A stretch of DNA of 37,992 bases from Mycolicibacterium sp. (GTDB lineage: Bacteria; Actinomycetota; Actinomycetes; Mycobacteriales; Mycobacteriaceae), in contig NZ_JAFMJZ010000012.1 in NCBI RefSeq assembly GCF_017853185.1, forward strand, positions 1 through 37,992. Direction: 5' to 3'. The translations under genes were made by a program, and so were the position numbers. Within the stretch, counting starts at the first letter, position 1. Each line of letters starts with the position of its first letter. The notes below the pieces were generated by a model. The model saw nothing but the letters and a program-made list of their open reading frames with translations. It had not been told where the DNA came from and did no database searches. Below are positions 9,723 through 17,478 of the stretch, piece after piece.

Positions 9723-11375
9723 ATGAGCGATCTCCCCGGCGACCCCTGGGCCGCGCTCCTGGTCGGCCACCACTGGCCCGGTTCGTCCGCTCTGGCGATC
9801 CTGTCGGCCGCCGCGGCCTCACGTCATGCGGTGGGCGCCTCCTTCCACGGCTATGCCGATGCGCTGCGGTCGGTCGCCGATACCGTGCTCAGCGATCAGG
9901 AGGGCCACACCGCCGACGGCGTGCGAACGTCCTTCCGGAGCGGTGAGACACACGCCCGCGGTGTCGCCGAACGCAACACCGCCAAGCGGGAAGCGCTGAC
10001 CCGGGCGCAGCACTGCGCATCGGAGTTGCGGTCGACGCTGGCCGAGATGGCCGACCGGGGCGGCAGACAGATCCGGACGATCGTGGGCGGCAAGGAGCCA
10101 GCACCCGCCAAGGTCAGCGCGATCGTCGACGTGGTCCGCGCGATCCACACCGAGGCCGACGCGCGAGCGGCGGTGTGCATGCAGGAGATCTACGGCTCCA
10201 TCCAATCCGTGCTCGACACCGGAGGGTCGCCCATCTCGGCCCGGCAGTTCGCCCACCGGCACGGCGTCGGAACGCGATCGCCGCACACCGCGGCACCGAC
10301 CGACGCAATCCACCAGCAGGTGAAGGAGATGCTGGAAAAGGACTCCGGTGCAGCCGAATCGGTGGCCGACGTCCTCGGTGGATCATCAGCGTTCGGCAGA
10401 ATCCCGTTACCGGCCGGTGCCGACAAGCAGCCTTCGGCGCCGTCCCCTGAACAGCCGGGCCTCACCGTTGCGGCTCCGATTCCGGCGGCGGCGATCCCGA
10501 CGGCACACTCGTTGGGCGGTCAGACGGCCGTCACCACAGCGGCAGCGCCGGTCAGCTCATCCCCGATCCGGACCGGGGCTGCACCGGCGGCCCGGCCGCT
10601 GCTGCCCTACGGCGCCGGCCTTCGTCCCACTGCGGGCTCCGCGGTCGCGGCACCGGCCTCGGCCCCGCGCAACGCAGCGCCCACGGCCGGACCGACCACC
10701 GCGGCGGCTGCCGCATTCACCCGGACCTCGGCGCCGGCCGGGACCACCGTCGAGCGGGCCCGTCCCACGGACTCCCGCGGCCGACTGACCACTGTGTTGC
10801 ACGCGGTGGCCCGTCAGCGGCCCACCTTGCGCTGGGCGGTCAGTGCCGCTGTCGAAAACCCCGTTCTGGCAACCGATCTGGCCTCCGGCTGGATTCCGCC
10901 GCACATCGACATCCCGGCCGCCGTGGAACTACTGTCCCCGGCAGCGCGGACCGGCGGCCTGATCGACTGGTTCGACAAAGATGCGGCCACCGTGATCCAC
11001 GATCCCGGCCAGTGGGTGCCACCCCCCGGGGATCCGGTCCTGGCACGCGACCGTGCCATCCACCCGGTCGCCGAACTCGGGTGGAAACTGCTGCAGGCCA
11101 CCAGTTGGCGGGACGGGTTACCGAGGCTGGCGCACACCGCGGCCAGGGCGATTGCGACGGGAGCAGGCCTGCTGGACTCGGAGGTGAACCAACTGCGCGG
11201 GCATCTGGAATCGGTCGGCCACCGGGTGATCGCCGGCTACCCGGACACGGTGGATATCGCCGACGTGGGCGACTGGCAATTGCTCGCGACCATCGAAGCG
11301 CTAGTCGACCGCGAGAGTGTTTCTGCGCATTACCATTTCGCATGGTTCGAGGCACTCCATGGGAGTTACCGATGA
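9723..11375 (+). CDS. ESX secretion-associated-like protein with Ala/Pro-rich linker
   Basis: ATG 9723 gives 550 residues; the longer ORF from 9381 overlaps the divergent transpeptidase gene. The first 160 residues are helical and start with HHWPGSSALAILSAAAASRHAVGASFHGYADAL, resembling the N-terminal helical region of WXG100/PPE-like ESX substrates. A long Ala/Pro/Thr-rich linker follows (about residues 210-350). The C-terminal globular part (LRWAVSAAVENPVLATDLASGWIPPHIDIP, RDGLPRLAHTAARA) recalls my memory of the C-terminal domain of M. tuberculosis Rv3899c, carried by proteins annotated with DUF5631/DUF5632. No classical signal peptide is present. It overlaps the next gene in ATGA. The ESX link is inference; a search is needed to confirm the domain name. 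Confidence 0.72.
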   Translation: MSDLPGDPWAALLVGHHWPGSSALAILSAAAASRHAVGASFHGYADALRSVADTVLSDQEGHTADGVRTSFRSGETHARGVAERNTAKREALTRAQHCASELRSTLAEMADRGGRQIRTIVGGKEPAPAKVSAIVDVVRAIHTEADARAAVCMQEIYGSIQSVLDTGGSPISARQFAHRHGVGTRSPHTAAPTDAIHQQVKEMLEKDSGAAESVADVLGGSSAFGRIPLPAGADKQPSAPSPEQPGLTVAAPIPAAAIPTAHSLGGQTAVTTAAAPVSSSPIRTGAAPAARPLLPYGAGLRPTAGSAVAAPASAPRNAAPTAGPTTAAAAAFTRTSAPAGTTVERARPTDSRGRLTTVLHAVARQRPTLRWAVSAAVENPVLATDLASGWIPPHIDIPAAVELLSPAARTGGLIDWFDKDAATVIHDPGQWVPPPGDPVLARDRAIHPVAELGWKLLQATSWRDGLPRLAHTAARAIATGAGLLDSEVNQLRGHLESVGHRVIAGYPDTVDIADVGDWQLLATIEALVDRESVSAHYHFAWFEALHGSYR

Positions 11376-12292
11376 ATGGTGACCGGCTGAACGCCGCCGT
11401 GGACCGCTACCTGCAGGCAGCCGCCCTGAACGCCGCCCCGCCGCCCGTCGCCTCCGACGCGTTGGTCGACGGCGGCACCCCGATCGAGCAGCTGCTGCGG
11501 GTGCTGGGCCTGGCCGCCAATACCGGCGATCCCGAGGACGCCGCGGCCAGCGCCGAAGGGCACGGGCAGCGGGAGGCCTGGACCGCCGAGGCGGCCGGGA
11601 CCTTCGCCGGACAGGATGACGGCGCGGCACAACAGTTGGGAGACGTCGCGGGAGCCGGCGGCATGATCGCCGGTCTGGTCGGTGGCCTGTTGACGCCGTT
11701 GGCTCAGATCCCCCAGCAGTTCTCTCAGGGGGCACAGCAGGCCGTGCAGGCCGCCACCTCCCTACTCGGACAGCACGACTCCCTGGCGGAGTACCCGATC
11801 GAGGATCCGGCGACCGGCGCCGCCGACGATACGGGCTGGGACACAGCTGAATTCGATGATGTCACAGGTTCGGGGGACGCCGGCTGGCCGAGTGCAGGGT
11901 CCGGCGGCGGCGCTACGCAGGGTGGTGGCGGCACCGTCCCCGCCGCCGTACTGGGACCCGCACCGATCCCGTCGCCGGCCACCCACCCGTCGGCGGCACC
12001 GGCCCTCCCGTCACCTCAGGTGGGTGCGGGGACGCCGGCGCCATCCGTCTCTCCGGGAATGGCCGGCATGCCGATGGTTCCGCCCACCGGCCTGGCGGGG
12101 GCAGCCGCCGCGGACCCGAAAGCCGACACCAAACGGCTCGCGGTGCCCGCGGTGCCCAACGGCGCCCCGGTGCAGGGCCGGATCACCCCGGCGTCCGGGG
12201 CGGGAGTCACTACCCGGATCGAGGGGAAACCCGTTGCGGCGCGGCGTGTCCGGGCTGACGAGGCCCCGACTGACGGGGCGGAATCGCGATGA
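11372..12292 (+). CDS. Ala/Gly/Pro-rich ESX-associated-like protein
   Basis: This 306-residue partner is translationally coupled to the preceding gene by an ATGA overlap. The N-terminal 130 residues are helical: VDRYLQAAALNAA, then REAWTAEAAGTFAGQDD, then a Gly-rich hydrophobic stretch (AGAGGMIAGLVGGLLTPLAQIPQQF) and a Gln/Ala helix. This pattern is common in mycobacterial Esp-type proteins near ESX substrates. The rest is low-complexity Gly/Pro/Ala with a basic tail (KPVAARRVRADE). The pair may correspond to the Rv3899c/Rv3900c type of gene pair, but I hold that loosely. The last 83 bases overlap, antisense, the 3' end of the PAP2 gene. No enzymatic motif is seen. Confidence 0.7.
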   Translation: MNGDRLNAAVDRYLQAAALNAAPPPVASDALVDGGTPIEQLLRVLGLAANTGDPEDAAASAEGHGQREAWTAEAAGTFAGQDDGAAQQLGDVAGAGGMIAGLVGGLLTPLAQIPQQFSQGAQQAVQAATSLLGQHDSLAEYPIEDPATGAADDTGWDTAEFDDVTGSGDAGWPSAGSGGGATQGGGGTVPAAVLGPAPIPSPATHPSAAPALPSPQVGAGTPAPSVSPGMAGMPMVPPTGLAGAAAADPKADTKRLAVPAVPNGAPVQGRITPASGAGVTTRIEGKPVAARRVRADEAPTDGAESR

Positions 12293-12893
12293 GGCACGAC
12301 CGGTACCACAGGTAACCCAGTGCCCAGCCGGCCACGATGTCGGTCGGGTGGTGGACGTTGAGCGCCACCCGGGCCAGTGACACCGACAGCACGACCAGTG
12401 TTCCCGCCGCGATCGCCGGCACCCGTGCGCGTCGCGGGATCTCCGGCCACAGCACGGTGAGGAAGGACAGCACCCCGACCGTCGCGCCAAGCGCATGACC
12501 GGAGGGGAACGCCGTCGACGTTTCCAAGGCCAGCGCGGTTTCCGGGCGCGGCCGGTTGCTGATCGCCTTGGCCACCGCGGTCAGCGGGCCCATCAACATG
12601 ACGGTGATCACCAGAAAGCCCGCGATGTGGAACTGTCGTCGCACCGCGGCGACGACGATGCCGACCAGAGCGATCAACCGCATCGCAGAAGGTCCGAAGG
12701 CCGTCGACACCGTCACCCAGAACGTGATCCACCCGGGTCGGGTGACCCCGAATTCGTGGAAGACCCGCACTGTGCCGTTGTCCAGTGCGGTGATCCAGCC
12801 CCAGTTGCTCGCGAACGCCAGCCACAATGCCGCGTAGGTCAGCACCGAGACCACGACGAGGATTGCGCTGAGGTTCCCGGACTTTCGCGACAT
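12210..12893 (-). CDS. PAP2 superfamily membrane phosphatase
   Basis: This is an integral membrane phosphatase of the PAP2 (type 2 phosphatidic acid phosphatase) superfamily, which dephosphorylates lipid or polyprenyl phosphates. The three signature motifs are present in order: KAISNRPRP (KX6RP type), PSGHA, and SLARVALNVHHPTDIVAGW (SRX5HXXXD type with the catalytic His). About six hydrophobic helices are visible, starting with LSAILVVVSVLTYAALWLAFA. ATG 12893 (MSRKSGNL...) is preferred over ATG 12962, which would overlap the divergent hydrolase gene; the protein is then 227 residues. The Pro/Arg-rich C-terminal tail overlaps the end of the convergent ESX-like gene. The exact substrate is unknown. 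Confidence 0.9.
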   Translation of the reverse strand: MSRKSGNLSAILVVVSVLTYAALWLAFASNWGWITALDNGTVRVFHEFGVTRPGWITFWVTVSTAFGPSAMRLIALVGIVVAAVRRQFHIAGFLVITVMLMGPLTAVAKAISNRPRPETALALETSTAFPSGHALGATVGVLSFLTVLWPEIPRRARVPAIAAGTLVVLSVSLARVALNVHHPTDIVAGWALGYLWYRSCLIAIPPRQSGPRQPGHAAPQRVSPRSG

Positions 12894-12905
12894 CACCGGA
12901 CAACG

Positions 12906-12911
12906 ATTATC
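12906..12911 (-). promoter_or_regulatory. Candidate -10 element (GATAAT) of the PAP2 gene
   Basis: On the minus strand GATAAT matches TATAAT at five of six positions and ends 12 bases before ATG 12893. That would give a very short leader. No convincing -35 is seen. Confidence 0.4.
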
Positions 12912-12941
12912 ACGCGCACGGGTGTCGGTACGAACTGCGGT

Positions 12942-12947
12942 TAGCAT
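12942..12947 (+). promoter_or_regulatory. Candidate -10 element (TAGCAT) for a leaderless transcript
   Basis: TAGCAT fits TANNNT and ends 8 bases before ATG 12956. The same hexamer at the same distance precedes ATG 9723. No ribosome binding site lies between it and the start. Confidence 0.45.
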
Positions 12948-12955
12948 CATCGGCG

Positions 12956-14143
12956 ATGACATCCGATGTGGAGTTGCCCATCCCGGTTCCCGACGTTGCG
13001 GGTGCCGACGCCGGCTCCGGCGGCCTGCCGGAGCGCTCGGACCTGACGTTCACGCAGCGACTCATCGTCGATTCCTCAGCGATCGCCGACATCGGACTGC
13101 GTACCGCCGTCTCGACCGTTGTGGGCGCCGCCGTACTACCCAGCCTGGCGACGACGGCGTTGCACCGCGGGGAGAACCGCCGCGAACGCGAGAACCTGGC
13201 GTTCTACGCCGAGTTGGCGGCCCAGCATGACGCCGCAGTCTCGTTTCCCGCTCCGGGCGTGGTGCCGAAGGTGTCGTCCCGGACCGCCAACCCCGTCGCG
13301 GAGTACATCGCGCGCGGACATGTGCACAACGTGTCCTTCCCCAGCTCCTTCGAGCCGATCAATCCCGCGGTACGCGACCGGTGGCGGAAGCTACGGCGCA
13401 ACAACGTTGTCCGGCTGCAGCACTGGCGGCACAGCGACGGTCCCCGACCCACCCTGTGCGTGATTCACGGCTTCATGGGTTCGCCCTATCTGGTCAACGG
13501 TCTGTTTTTCGCGCTGCCCTGGTTCTACCGGTCCGGCTATGACGTACTGCTCTACACACTGCCGTTCCATGGACAGCGGGCCGAGAGATTCTCACCGTTC
13601 AGCGGATACGGCTTCTTCGCCCAGGGGATGACCGGATTCGCCGAGGCGATGGGCCAGGCCGTCTACGACTTCCGGACCATCCTCAACTGGTTGCAGCACA
13701 ACGGCGTCGACAAGATCGCCCTGACCGGGCTGTCCCTCGGCGGCTACACCTCGGCGCTGGTGGCCAGCGCCGACGACCGGCTCGAAGCGGTGATACCCAA
13801 CGTTCCGCTGGTCACCCCGGAGTCGGCGTTCGACGACTGGTGGCCGGCCAGCAGCGTGCTCCAGTTGAGCCGGCTCCTCGGCGGGATCAGCCGGGATGAG
13901 TCCTACTCCGGTTTCGCCTACCACTCGCCGCTGAACTACGCGCCGAAGATCGCCAAGGACCGGCGGCTGATCATCACCGGACTCGGGGACCGGCTGGCGC
14001 CCCCTGATCACGCCGAGGCGCTGTGGCGGCACTGGGACCGGTGCGCCCTGCACTGGTTCCCCGGAAACCACGTGCTGCACGTCAGCCAGCCGGAATATCT
14101 CCGGCGCACCAACAGGTTCCTGCGCCCGCTGATGTTCGGCTAG
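12956..14143 (+). CDS. Alpha/beta hydrolase family protein
   Basis: This is a 395-residue hydrolase with a long N-terminal extension before the catalytic domain. The extension has an Ala-rich hydrophobic patch (GLRTAVSTVVGAAVLPSLATTAL) that could associate with membrane. The catalytic part begins near TLCVIHGFMGSP (oxyanion region) and has the nucleophile elbow GLSLGG at about residue 260. Candidate acid and base are the Asp in ITGLGDRLAPP and the His in FPGNHVLHVS. Its substrate (ester, lipid or thioester) is not evident. It is divergent from the PAP2 gene and convergent, 19 bases apart, with the MpaB-like gene. Confidence 0.85.
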   Translation: MTSDVELPIPVPDVAGADAGSGGLPERSDLTFTQRLIVDSSAIADIGLRTAVSTVVGAAVLPSLATTALHRGENRRERENLAFYAELAAQHDAAVSFPAPGVVPKVSSRTANPVAEYIARGHVHNVSFPSSFEPINPAVRDRWRKLRRNNVVRLQHWRHSDGPRPTLCVIHGFMGSPYLVNGLFFALPWFYRSGYDVLLYTLPFHGQRAERFSPFSGYGFFAQGMTGFAEAMGQAVYDFRTILNWLQHNGVDKIALTGLSLGGYTSALVASADDRLEAVIPNVPLVTPESAFDDWWPASSVLQLSRLLGGISRDESYSGFAYHSPLNYAPKIAKDRRLIITGLGDRLAPPDHAEALWRHWDRCALHWFPGNHVLHVSQPEYLRRTNRFLRPLMFG

Positions 14144-14162
14144 CGCTTCAAGCCCCAGATCT

Positions 14163-15080
14163 TCACACCAGGGGCCGGCCGGTGCGGATGCGCCAGTCCA
14201 GATCGTGCAGCAGCACATTGAACGGGAACGCCCGCACGAACGGCGGCGCGATATTGTTGGCCAACCGGATGGCGCTCATCAGACGATCGAACTCACGCTG
14301 CTTGCCCGGATTCCACTCCAGATGCATTTCGTCGCGGAACTTCTGCGGCAGGAATCCTCCTGTGATCAGAAGCGCGGAGGCGTCACTGCGACTCTGCAAC
14401 GGGGCGGGCAACCGGACACCGCGCATCCGCGACGCCGCGATCGGATAGAGGTACTCACGCACCGCGTCGTCGATGTGAATCTTCGCCAGCGACTCCTGCC
14501 AGTACACGTCGAAAGCGGCGCGGTCGGCGGGCCACATCTCGGCCGGCATCTGCAAGGTGGTGCCCAGCGCCATCCCGTCGCGGTAGTGCTGATCGGCGGT
14601 CTCCTCGTCCATCTCCCCGACGAAGGTGCGGTAGACGTCGACCCCGCCCTTGTAGAGACAGGCGGCCACCCACAGCTGAAGGTCGCGGTCGAACGCGTTG
14701 TAGGAGACCGGGCTCTCATCGGTGGAAAACACCTGGGCGTGAGAACGATTCACCGCCCGGCGGTAGGCCTGCTTCTGTTCATCGGTCCCCCGGGTGGCCA
14801 CCGCAAGATAGGTGAACGTGGTGCGCGCCCGTTTGATCGGATGCCGGTCGATCCGTCCGCTCTCAACCCTGCTCTCCATCACCCCGTAGCCCACACCGGG
14901 GCGACCGAGTTGCATGATCACGTTGGCCGGACCGGCCAGCAGTGCGACGCCCATCAGGCCGTCGTCGGATCCAGCACCGCGCGGCAGCCACCACGGCCGT
15001 CGTCTGGGAACCGTGCCCGCCGACTCGCTGACCGGTCGCTCCACCACATTTGCGAACGAACGGGCAGTCACGGAATTCAT
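14163..15080 (-). CDS. Oxygenase MpaB family (DUF2236) protein, Rv0276-like
   Basis: This 305-residue protein is of the MpaB/Lcp (DUF2236) family, which includes fungal MpaB oxygenases and bacterial rubber oxygenase; members bind b-type heme. The frame extends to 15581, but that part is antisense to the TetR gene, so ATG 15080 (MNSVTARSFANVV...) is used. The conserved segment SGRIDRHPIKRARTTFTYLAVATRGT and the downstream NRSHAQVFSTDE and DRDLQLWVAACLYKG are characteristic, with His residues suited to heme ligation. The length and its neighbours agree with my recollection of M. tuberculosis Rv0276 (306 aa). It is divergent from a TetR gene, its likely regulator. The reaction is unknown. Confidence 0.85.
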   Translation of the reverse strand: MNSVTARSFANVVERPVSESAGTVPRRRPWWLPRGAGSDDGLMGVALLAGPANVIMQLGRPGVGYGVMESRVESGRIDRHPIKRARTTFTYLAVATRGTDEQKQAYRRAVNRSHAQVFSTDESPVSYNAFDRDLQLWVAACLYKGGVDVYRTFVGEMDEETADQHYRDGMALGTTLQMPAEMWPADRAAFDVYWQESLAKIHIDDAVREYLYPIAASRMRGVRLPAPLQSRSDASALLITGGFLPQKFRDEMHLEWNPGKQREFDRLMSAIRLANNIAPPFVRAFPFNVLLHDLDWRIRTGRPLV

Positions 15081-15115
15081 TGTGGTCGGCACGGCGATGG
15101 TGTCAAGATGACGCG

Positions 15116-15736
15116 GTGACTCAGGCACGGCCCTATGCCGGTGTGGAGGCAGCCGATCGTCTGGCCGGCCGTCGTGCCCGGCTGTTGTGCGCGGGCCTGG
15201 AACTCCTGGGCAGCACTGTCGATCCCGCCGAGTTGACGGTCCGCGGCGTGTGCCAGGAGGCCGGCGTCGCCACCCGCTACTTCTACGAAAGTTTCCCGGA
15301 CAAGGACGAATTCGTGGGTGCGGTTTTCGATTGGGTGATCGCTCAACTGGCCGCCACCACCCAGGCTGCGGTGGCCGCCGCACTGCCCGGTGAACGCAAC
15401 CGGGCCGGTCTCGCCCACATCGTGCACTCCATCCAGCGGGACCCGCGTCTGGGCCGGCTGGTGTTCGGCGACCAGGTGGCGAACGCCGCCGTCGTCCGCA
15501 AGCGGCAGGAATCCGAGGCCTTCTTCGCCATGCTGTCCGGCCGGCACGTCGGCGCCATCTTGCAGCGGCCGACCAACGCACGCATCAACGCGGTGTCGCA
15601 CTTCGTGGTGGGCGGGGTGACTCGGACCATCAGCGCCTGGCTGTCCGGGGGCATCGATCTGGACTCCGTCGAACTGGTCGATCAGCTCAGCGCGATCGTC
15701 AACGGGTTCGGCGAACCGCGGCTGTTCCGGGACTAA
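15116..15736 (+). CDS. TetR/AcrR family transcriptional regulator
   Basis: This is a 206-residue TetR-type repressor. The helix-turn-helix lies at about residues 38-70 (LTVRGVCQEAGVATRYFYESFPDKDEFVGAVF), with the typical YFY...F..KDE signature. The remaining helical part is the ligand-binding and dimer domain. GTG 15116 is chosen because an upstream ATG at 15050 would overlap the divergent MpaB-like gene. The intergenic space is only 35 bases, so binding there could control both genes. The position corresponds to a TetR gene between Rv0274 and Rv0276 in M. tuberculosis, as I recall it. It ends 3 bases from the convergent VOC gene. Confidence 0.9.
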   Translation: MTQARPYAGVEAADRLAGRRARLLCAGLELLGSTVDPAELTVRGVCQEAGVATRYFYESFPDKDEFVGAVFDWVIAQLAATTQAAVAAALPGERNRAGLAHIVHSIQRDPRLGRLVFGDQVANAAVVRKRQESEAFFAMLSGRHVGAILQRPTNARINAVSHFVVGGVTRTISAWLSGGIDLDSVELVDQLSAIVNGFGEPRLFRD

Positions 15737-15739
15737 CCG

Positions 15740-16321
15740 CTACGGCGCGACCGGGTGGCGCGGGTGCCGGTCCGCGGCGGTCCTCGGAACGGCGGCAAGA
15801 TCCGCCGCGCTGAACTCCTTGGTCCAGCATGCGAACTCGAGCAGGATGCCGTCGGGGTCGGTGAAGTAGAAGGACCGCACATAGACGCCCGGCTGCATCT
15901 TCCGCGCCACCTGGTGGGGGCTGTCGTCATGGTTGAGCACCGGTCCGACCCGCACGCCCTTGTCGATCAGCCGCTGCCGGTACTCGTCGAACTTCTCGGC
16001 CGGCACATGGAAAGCAAGGTGGTTCATCGAGCCGACTGCCGTGACGATGTCACCGACGCCAGGCAGTGCGGCGGGGACGGTCTCCCCCGTCTCGCCGTCC
16101 GGGGCCTCGGTGAACCAGAAGAAGGCGACGCAGTCACCGTTGCCGGCGTCGAAGAAGAAATGCTGGCCCATACCGTCCGGCAGATCGAGGGATCTGATCA
16201 GCGGCATGCCCAGCACACCGGTGTAGAAGTCCACGGTGCGTTGCATGTCCGAACACACCAGCGCGACGTGGTTGATGCCGCCGAGTTCGAACTCGCGATT
16301 GGGGTAGTCCGGCTTGATCAT
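15740..16321 (-). CDS. VOC family protein, Rv0274-like
   Basis: This 193-residue vicinal-oxygen-chelate fold protein is of the glyoxalase/bleomycin resistance/dioxygenase superfamily. Putative metal ligands are His18 (INHVALVC), His101 (MNHLAFHV) and Glu162 (DPDGILLEFACW), consistent with a metal-dependent enzyme. Family members include lyases, dioxygenases and epimerases, so the exact reaction is unknown. The length equals that which I recall for Rv0274 (193 aa), and the neighbours fit that locus. A strong ribosome binding site (GAGGAGG) lies before the ATG. The gene is divergent from the following hydrolase with a 35-base shared promoter region. Confidence 0.88.
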   Translation of the reverse strand: MIKPDYPNREFELGGINHVALVCSDMQRTVDFYTGVLGMPLIRSLDLPDGMGQHFFFDAGNGDCVAFFWFTEAPDGETGETVPAALPGVGDIVTAVGSMNHLAFHVPAEKFDEYRQRLIDKGVRVGPVLNHDDSPHQVARKMQPGVYVRSFYFTDPDGILLEFACWTKEFSAADLAAVPRTAADRHPRHPVAP

Positions 16322-16339
16322 GACGAACCTCCTCGATTG

Positions 16340-16349
16340 ATTCTAGTCT
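16340..16349. promoter_or_regulatory. Overlapping divergent -10 elements
   Basis: The plus-strand sequence ATTCTAGTCT contains TAGTCT (16344-16349, plus), which ends 7 bases before ATG 16357, and TAGAAT read on the minus strand (16340-16345), serving the VOC gene. The two -10 hexamers share the central TA. A weak plus-strand -35 (ATGACG) lies 18 bases upstream of TAGTCT. Confidence 0.5.
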
Positions 16350-16356
16350 TCTCCCC

Positions 16357-17478
16357 ATGCCGAAACCCGGAGTCGTCCGCGAGTTCGTCGGACTGCCCTC
16401 GCCAACGGCACCGCGCGCCGGCGCGGGGGGCCACCCGTGTCAGGGGCTGTATCACCACCTCGAGGGCACCAGACCCCGAGTCGCGGTGATCGCGACGCAC
16501 TATCAGATCGACTTCTCCGAGCACTACATCGCCGATTACCTGGCCGCCCGCGGCATCGGGTTCCTCGGGTGGAACACCCGCTTCCGCGGATTCGAGAGCA
16601 GCTTCCTGCTCGACCACGCGCTGGTCGACATCGGCGTCGGAGTCCGCTGGCTACGTGAAGCCCGGGATGTGCAAACGATTGTGCTGCTGGGTAATTCCGG
16701 CGGCGGATCATTGATGGCCGCCTACCAGTCCCAAGCCGTGGAACCCAACGTGACCGCACTGGACGGTATGCGACCGGCCGTCGGCCTCGACGACCTTGCG
16801 GCAGCCGACGGCTACATCGCCAGCGCGGCGCACCCGGGACGACCCGATGTGCTGACCGCCTGGATGGACGGTGCGGTGGTCGACGAGAACGACCCCGTCC
16901 CCAGCGACCCGGACCTGGACCTCTTCGACAACCGCAACGGCCCGCCGTTCTCCGCCGAATTCGTGTCCCGTTACCGCGCCGCCCAGGTGGCCCGCAATCA
17001 GAGGATCACCGACTGGGCGCGCGACGAACTGGTCCGGGTGCGGGCCGCCGGATTCTCCGACCGGCCGTTCACCGTCATGCGCACCTGGGCCGACCCCCGC
17101 ATGGTCGATCCGACCATCGAGCCCACCGGCCGGGAACCCAACATGTGCTACGCCGGGGTGCCGGCTGTGGCCAACCGTTCACCGCGCGGCATCGCCGCTG
17201 CCTGCACGCTGCGCAACTGGCTGGGGATGTGGAGCCTGGAGACGGCGCAGACCCGCGCCGAACCGCATCTGGCCCGGATCACCTGCCCGGCCCTGGTGAT
17301 CAACGCAGACCGTGACACCGGGGTGTTCCCCTCCGACGCCGCGCGCATCACCGCCGCACTGGCGAGCGCCGATGTCACCCGATCGTCGATCGACACCGAC
17401 CATTACTTCACCACTCCCGGCGCTCGGGACGAGCAGGCCGACGGCATCGCGGACTGGATCGGCCGCAGATGGCCGTGA
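16357..17478 (+). CDS. Alpha/beta hydrolase, Rv0272c-like
   Basis: This is a 373-residue alpha/beta hydrolase. The nucleophile elbow is LGNSGGGS with Ser about 114; the likely acid is the Asp in LVINADRDTGVFP and the base is the His in DTDHYFTTPG. An upstream ATHYQIDFSEHYIADYLAARGIGFLGWNTR segment is typical of this actinobacterial group. Length and position near fadE6 match my recollection of Rv0272c (377 aa). Transcription appears leaderless (see the -10 pair). Its stop overlaps the next start by 10 bases, so it is co-transcribed with the 2-hydroxyacid dehydrogenase. A thioesterase, esterase or C-C hydrolase role in acyl-CoA metabolism is plausible but unproven. Confidence 0.86.
   Translation: MPKPGVVREFVGLPSPTAPRAGAGGHPCQGLYHHLEGTRPRVAVIATHYQIDFSEHYIADYLAARGIGFLGWNTRFRGFESSFLLDHALVDIGVGVRWLREARDVQTIVLLGNSGGGSLMAAYQSQAVEPNVTALDGMRPAVGLDDLAAADGYIASAAHPGRPDVLTAWMDGAVVDENDPVPSDPDLDLFDNRNGPPFSAEFVSRYRAAQVARNQRITDWARDELVRVRAAGFSDRPFTVMRTWADPRMVDPTIEPTGREPNMCYAGVPAVANRSPRGIAAACTLRNWLGMWSLETAQTRAEPHLARITCPALVINADRDTGVFPSDAARITAALASADVTRSSIDTDHYFTTPGARDEQADGIADWIGRRWP

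Noticed and set aside
15101-15106. Perfect minus-strand TTGACA as a -35 for the MpaB-like gene
   Set aside because: The matching -10 position would fall on the start codon (ACAATG) and does not fit TANNNT, so I could not support a promoter there.
15081-15581. N-terminal extension of the MpaB-like ORF
   Set aside because: It is antisense to the TetR gene, is Arg/Pro-rich, and the family-like sequence begins near ATG 15080.
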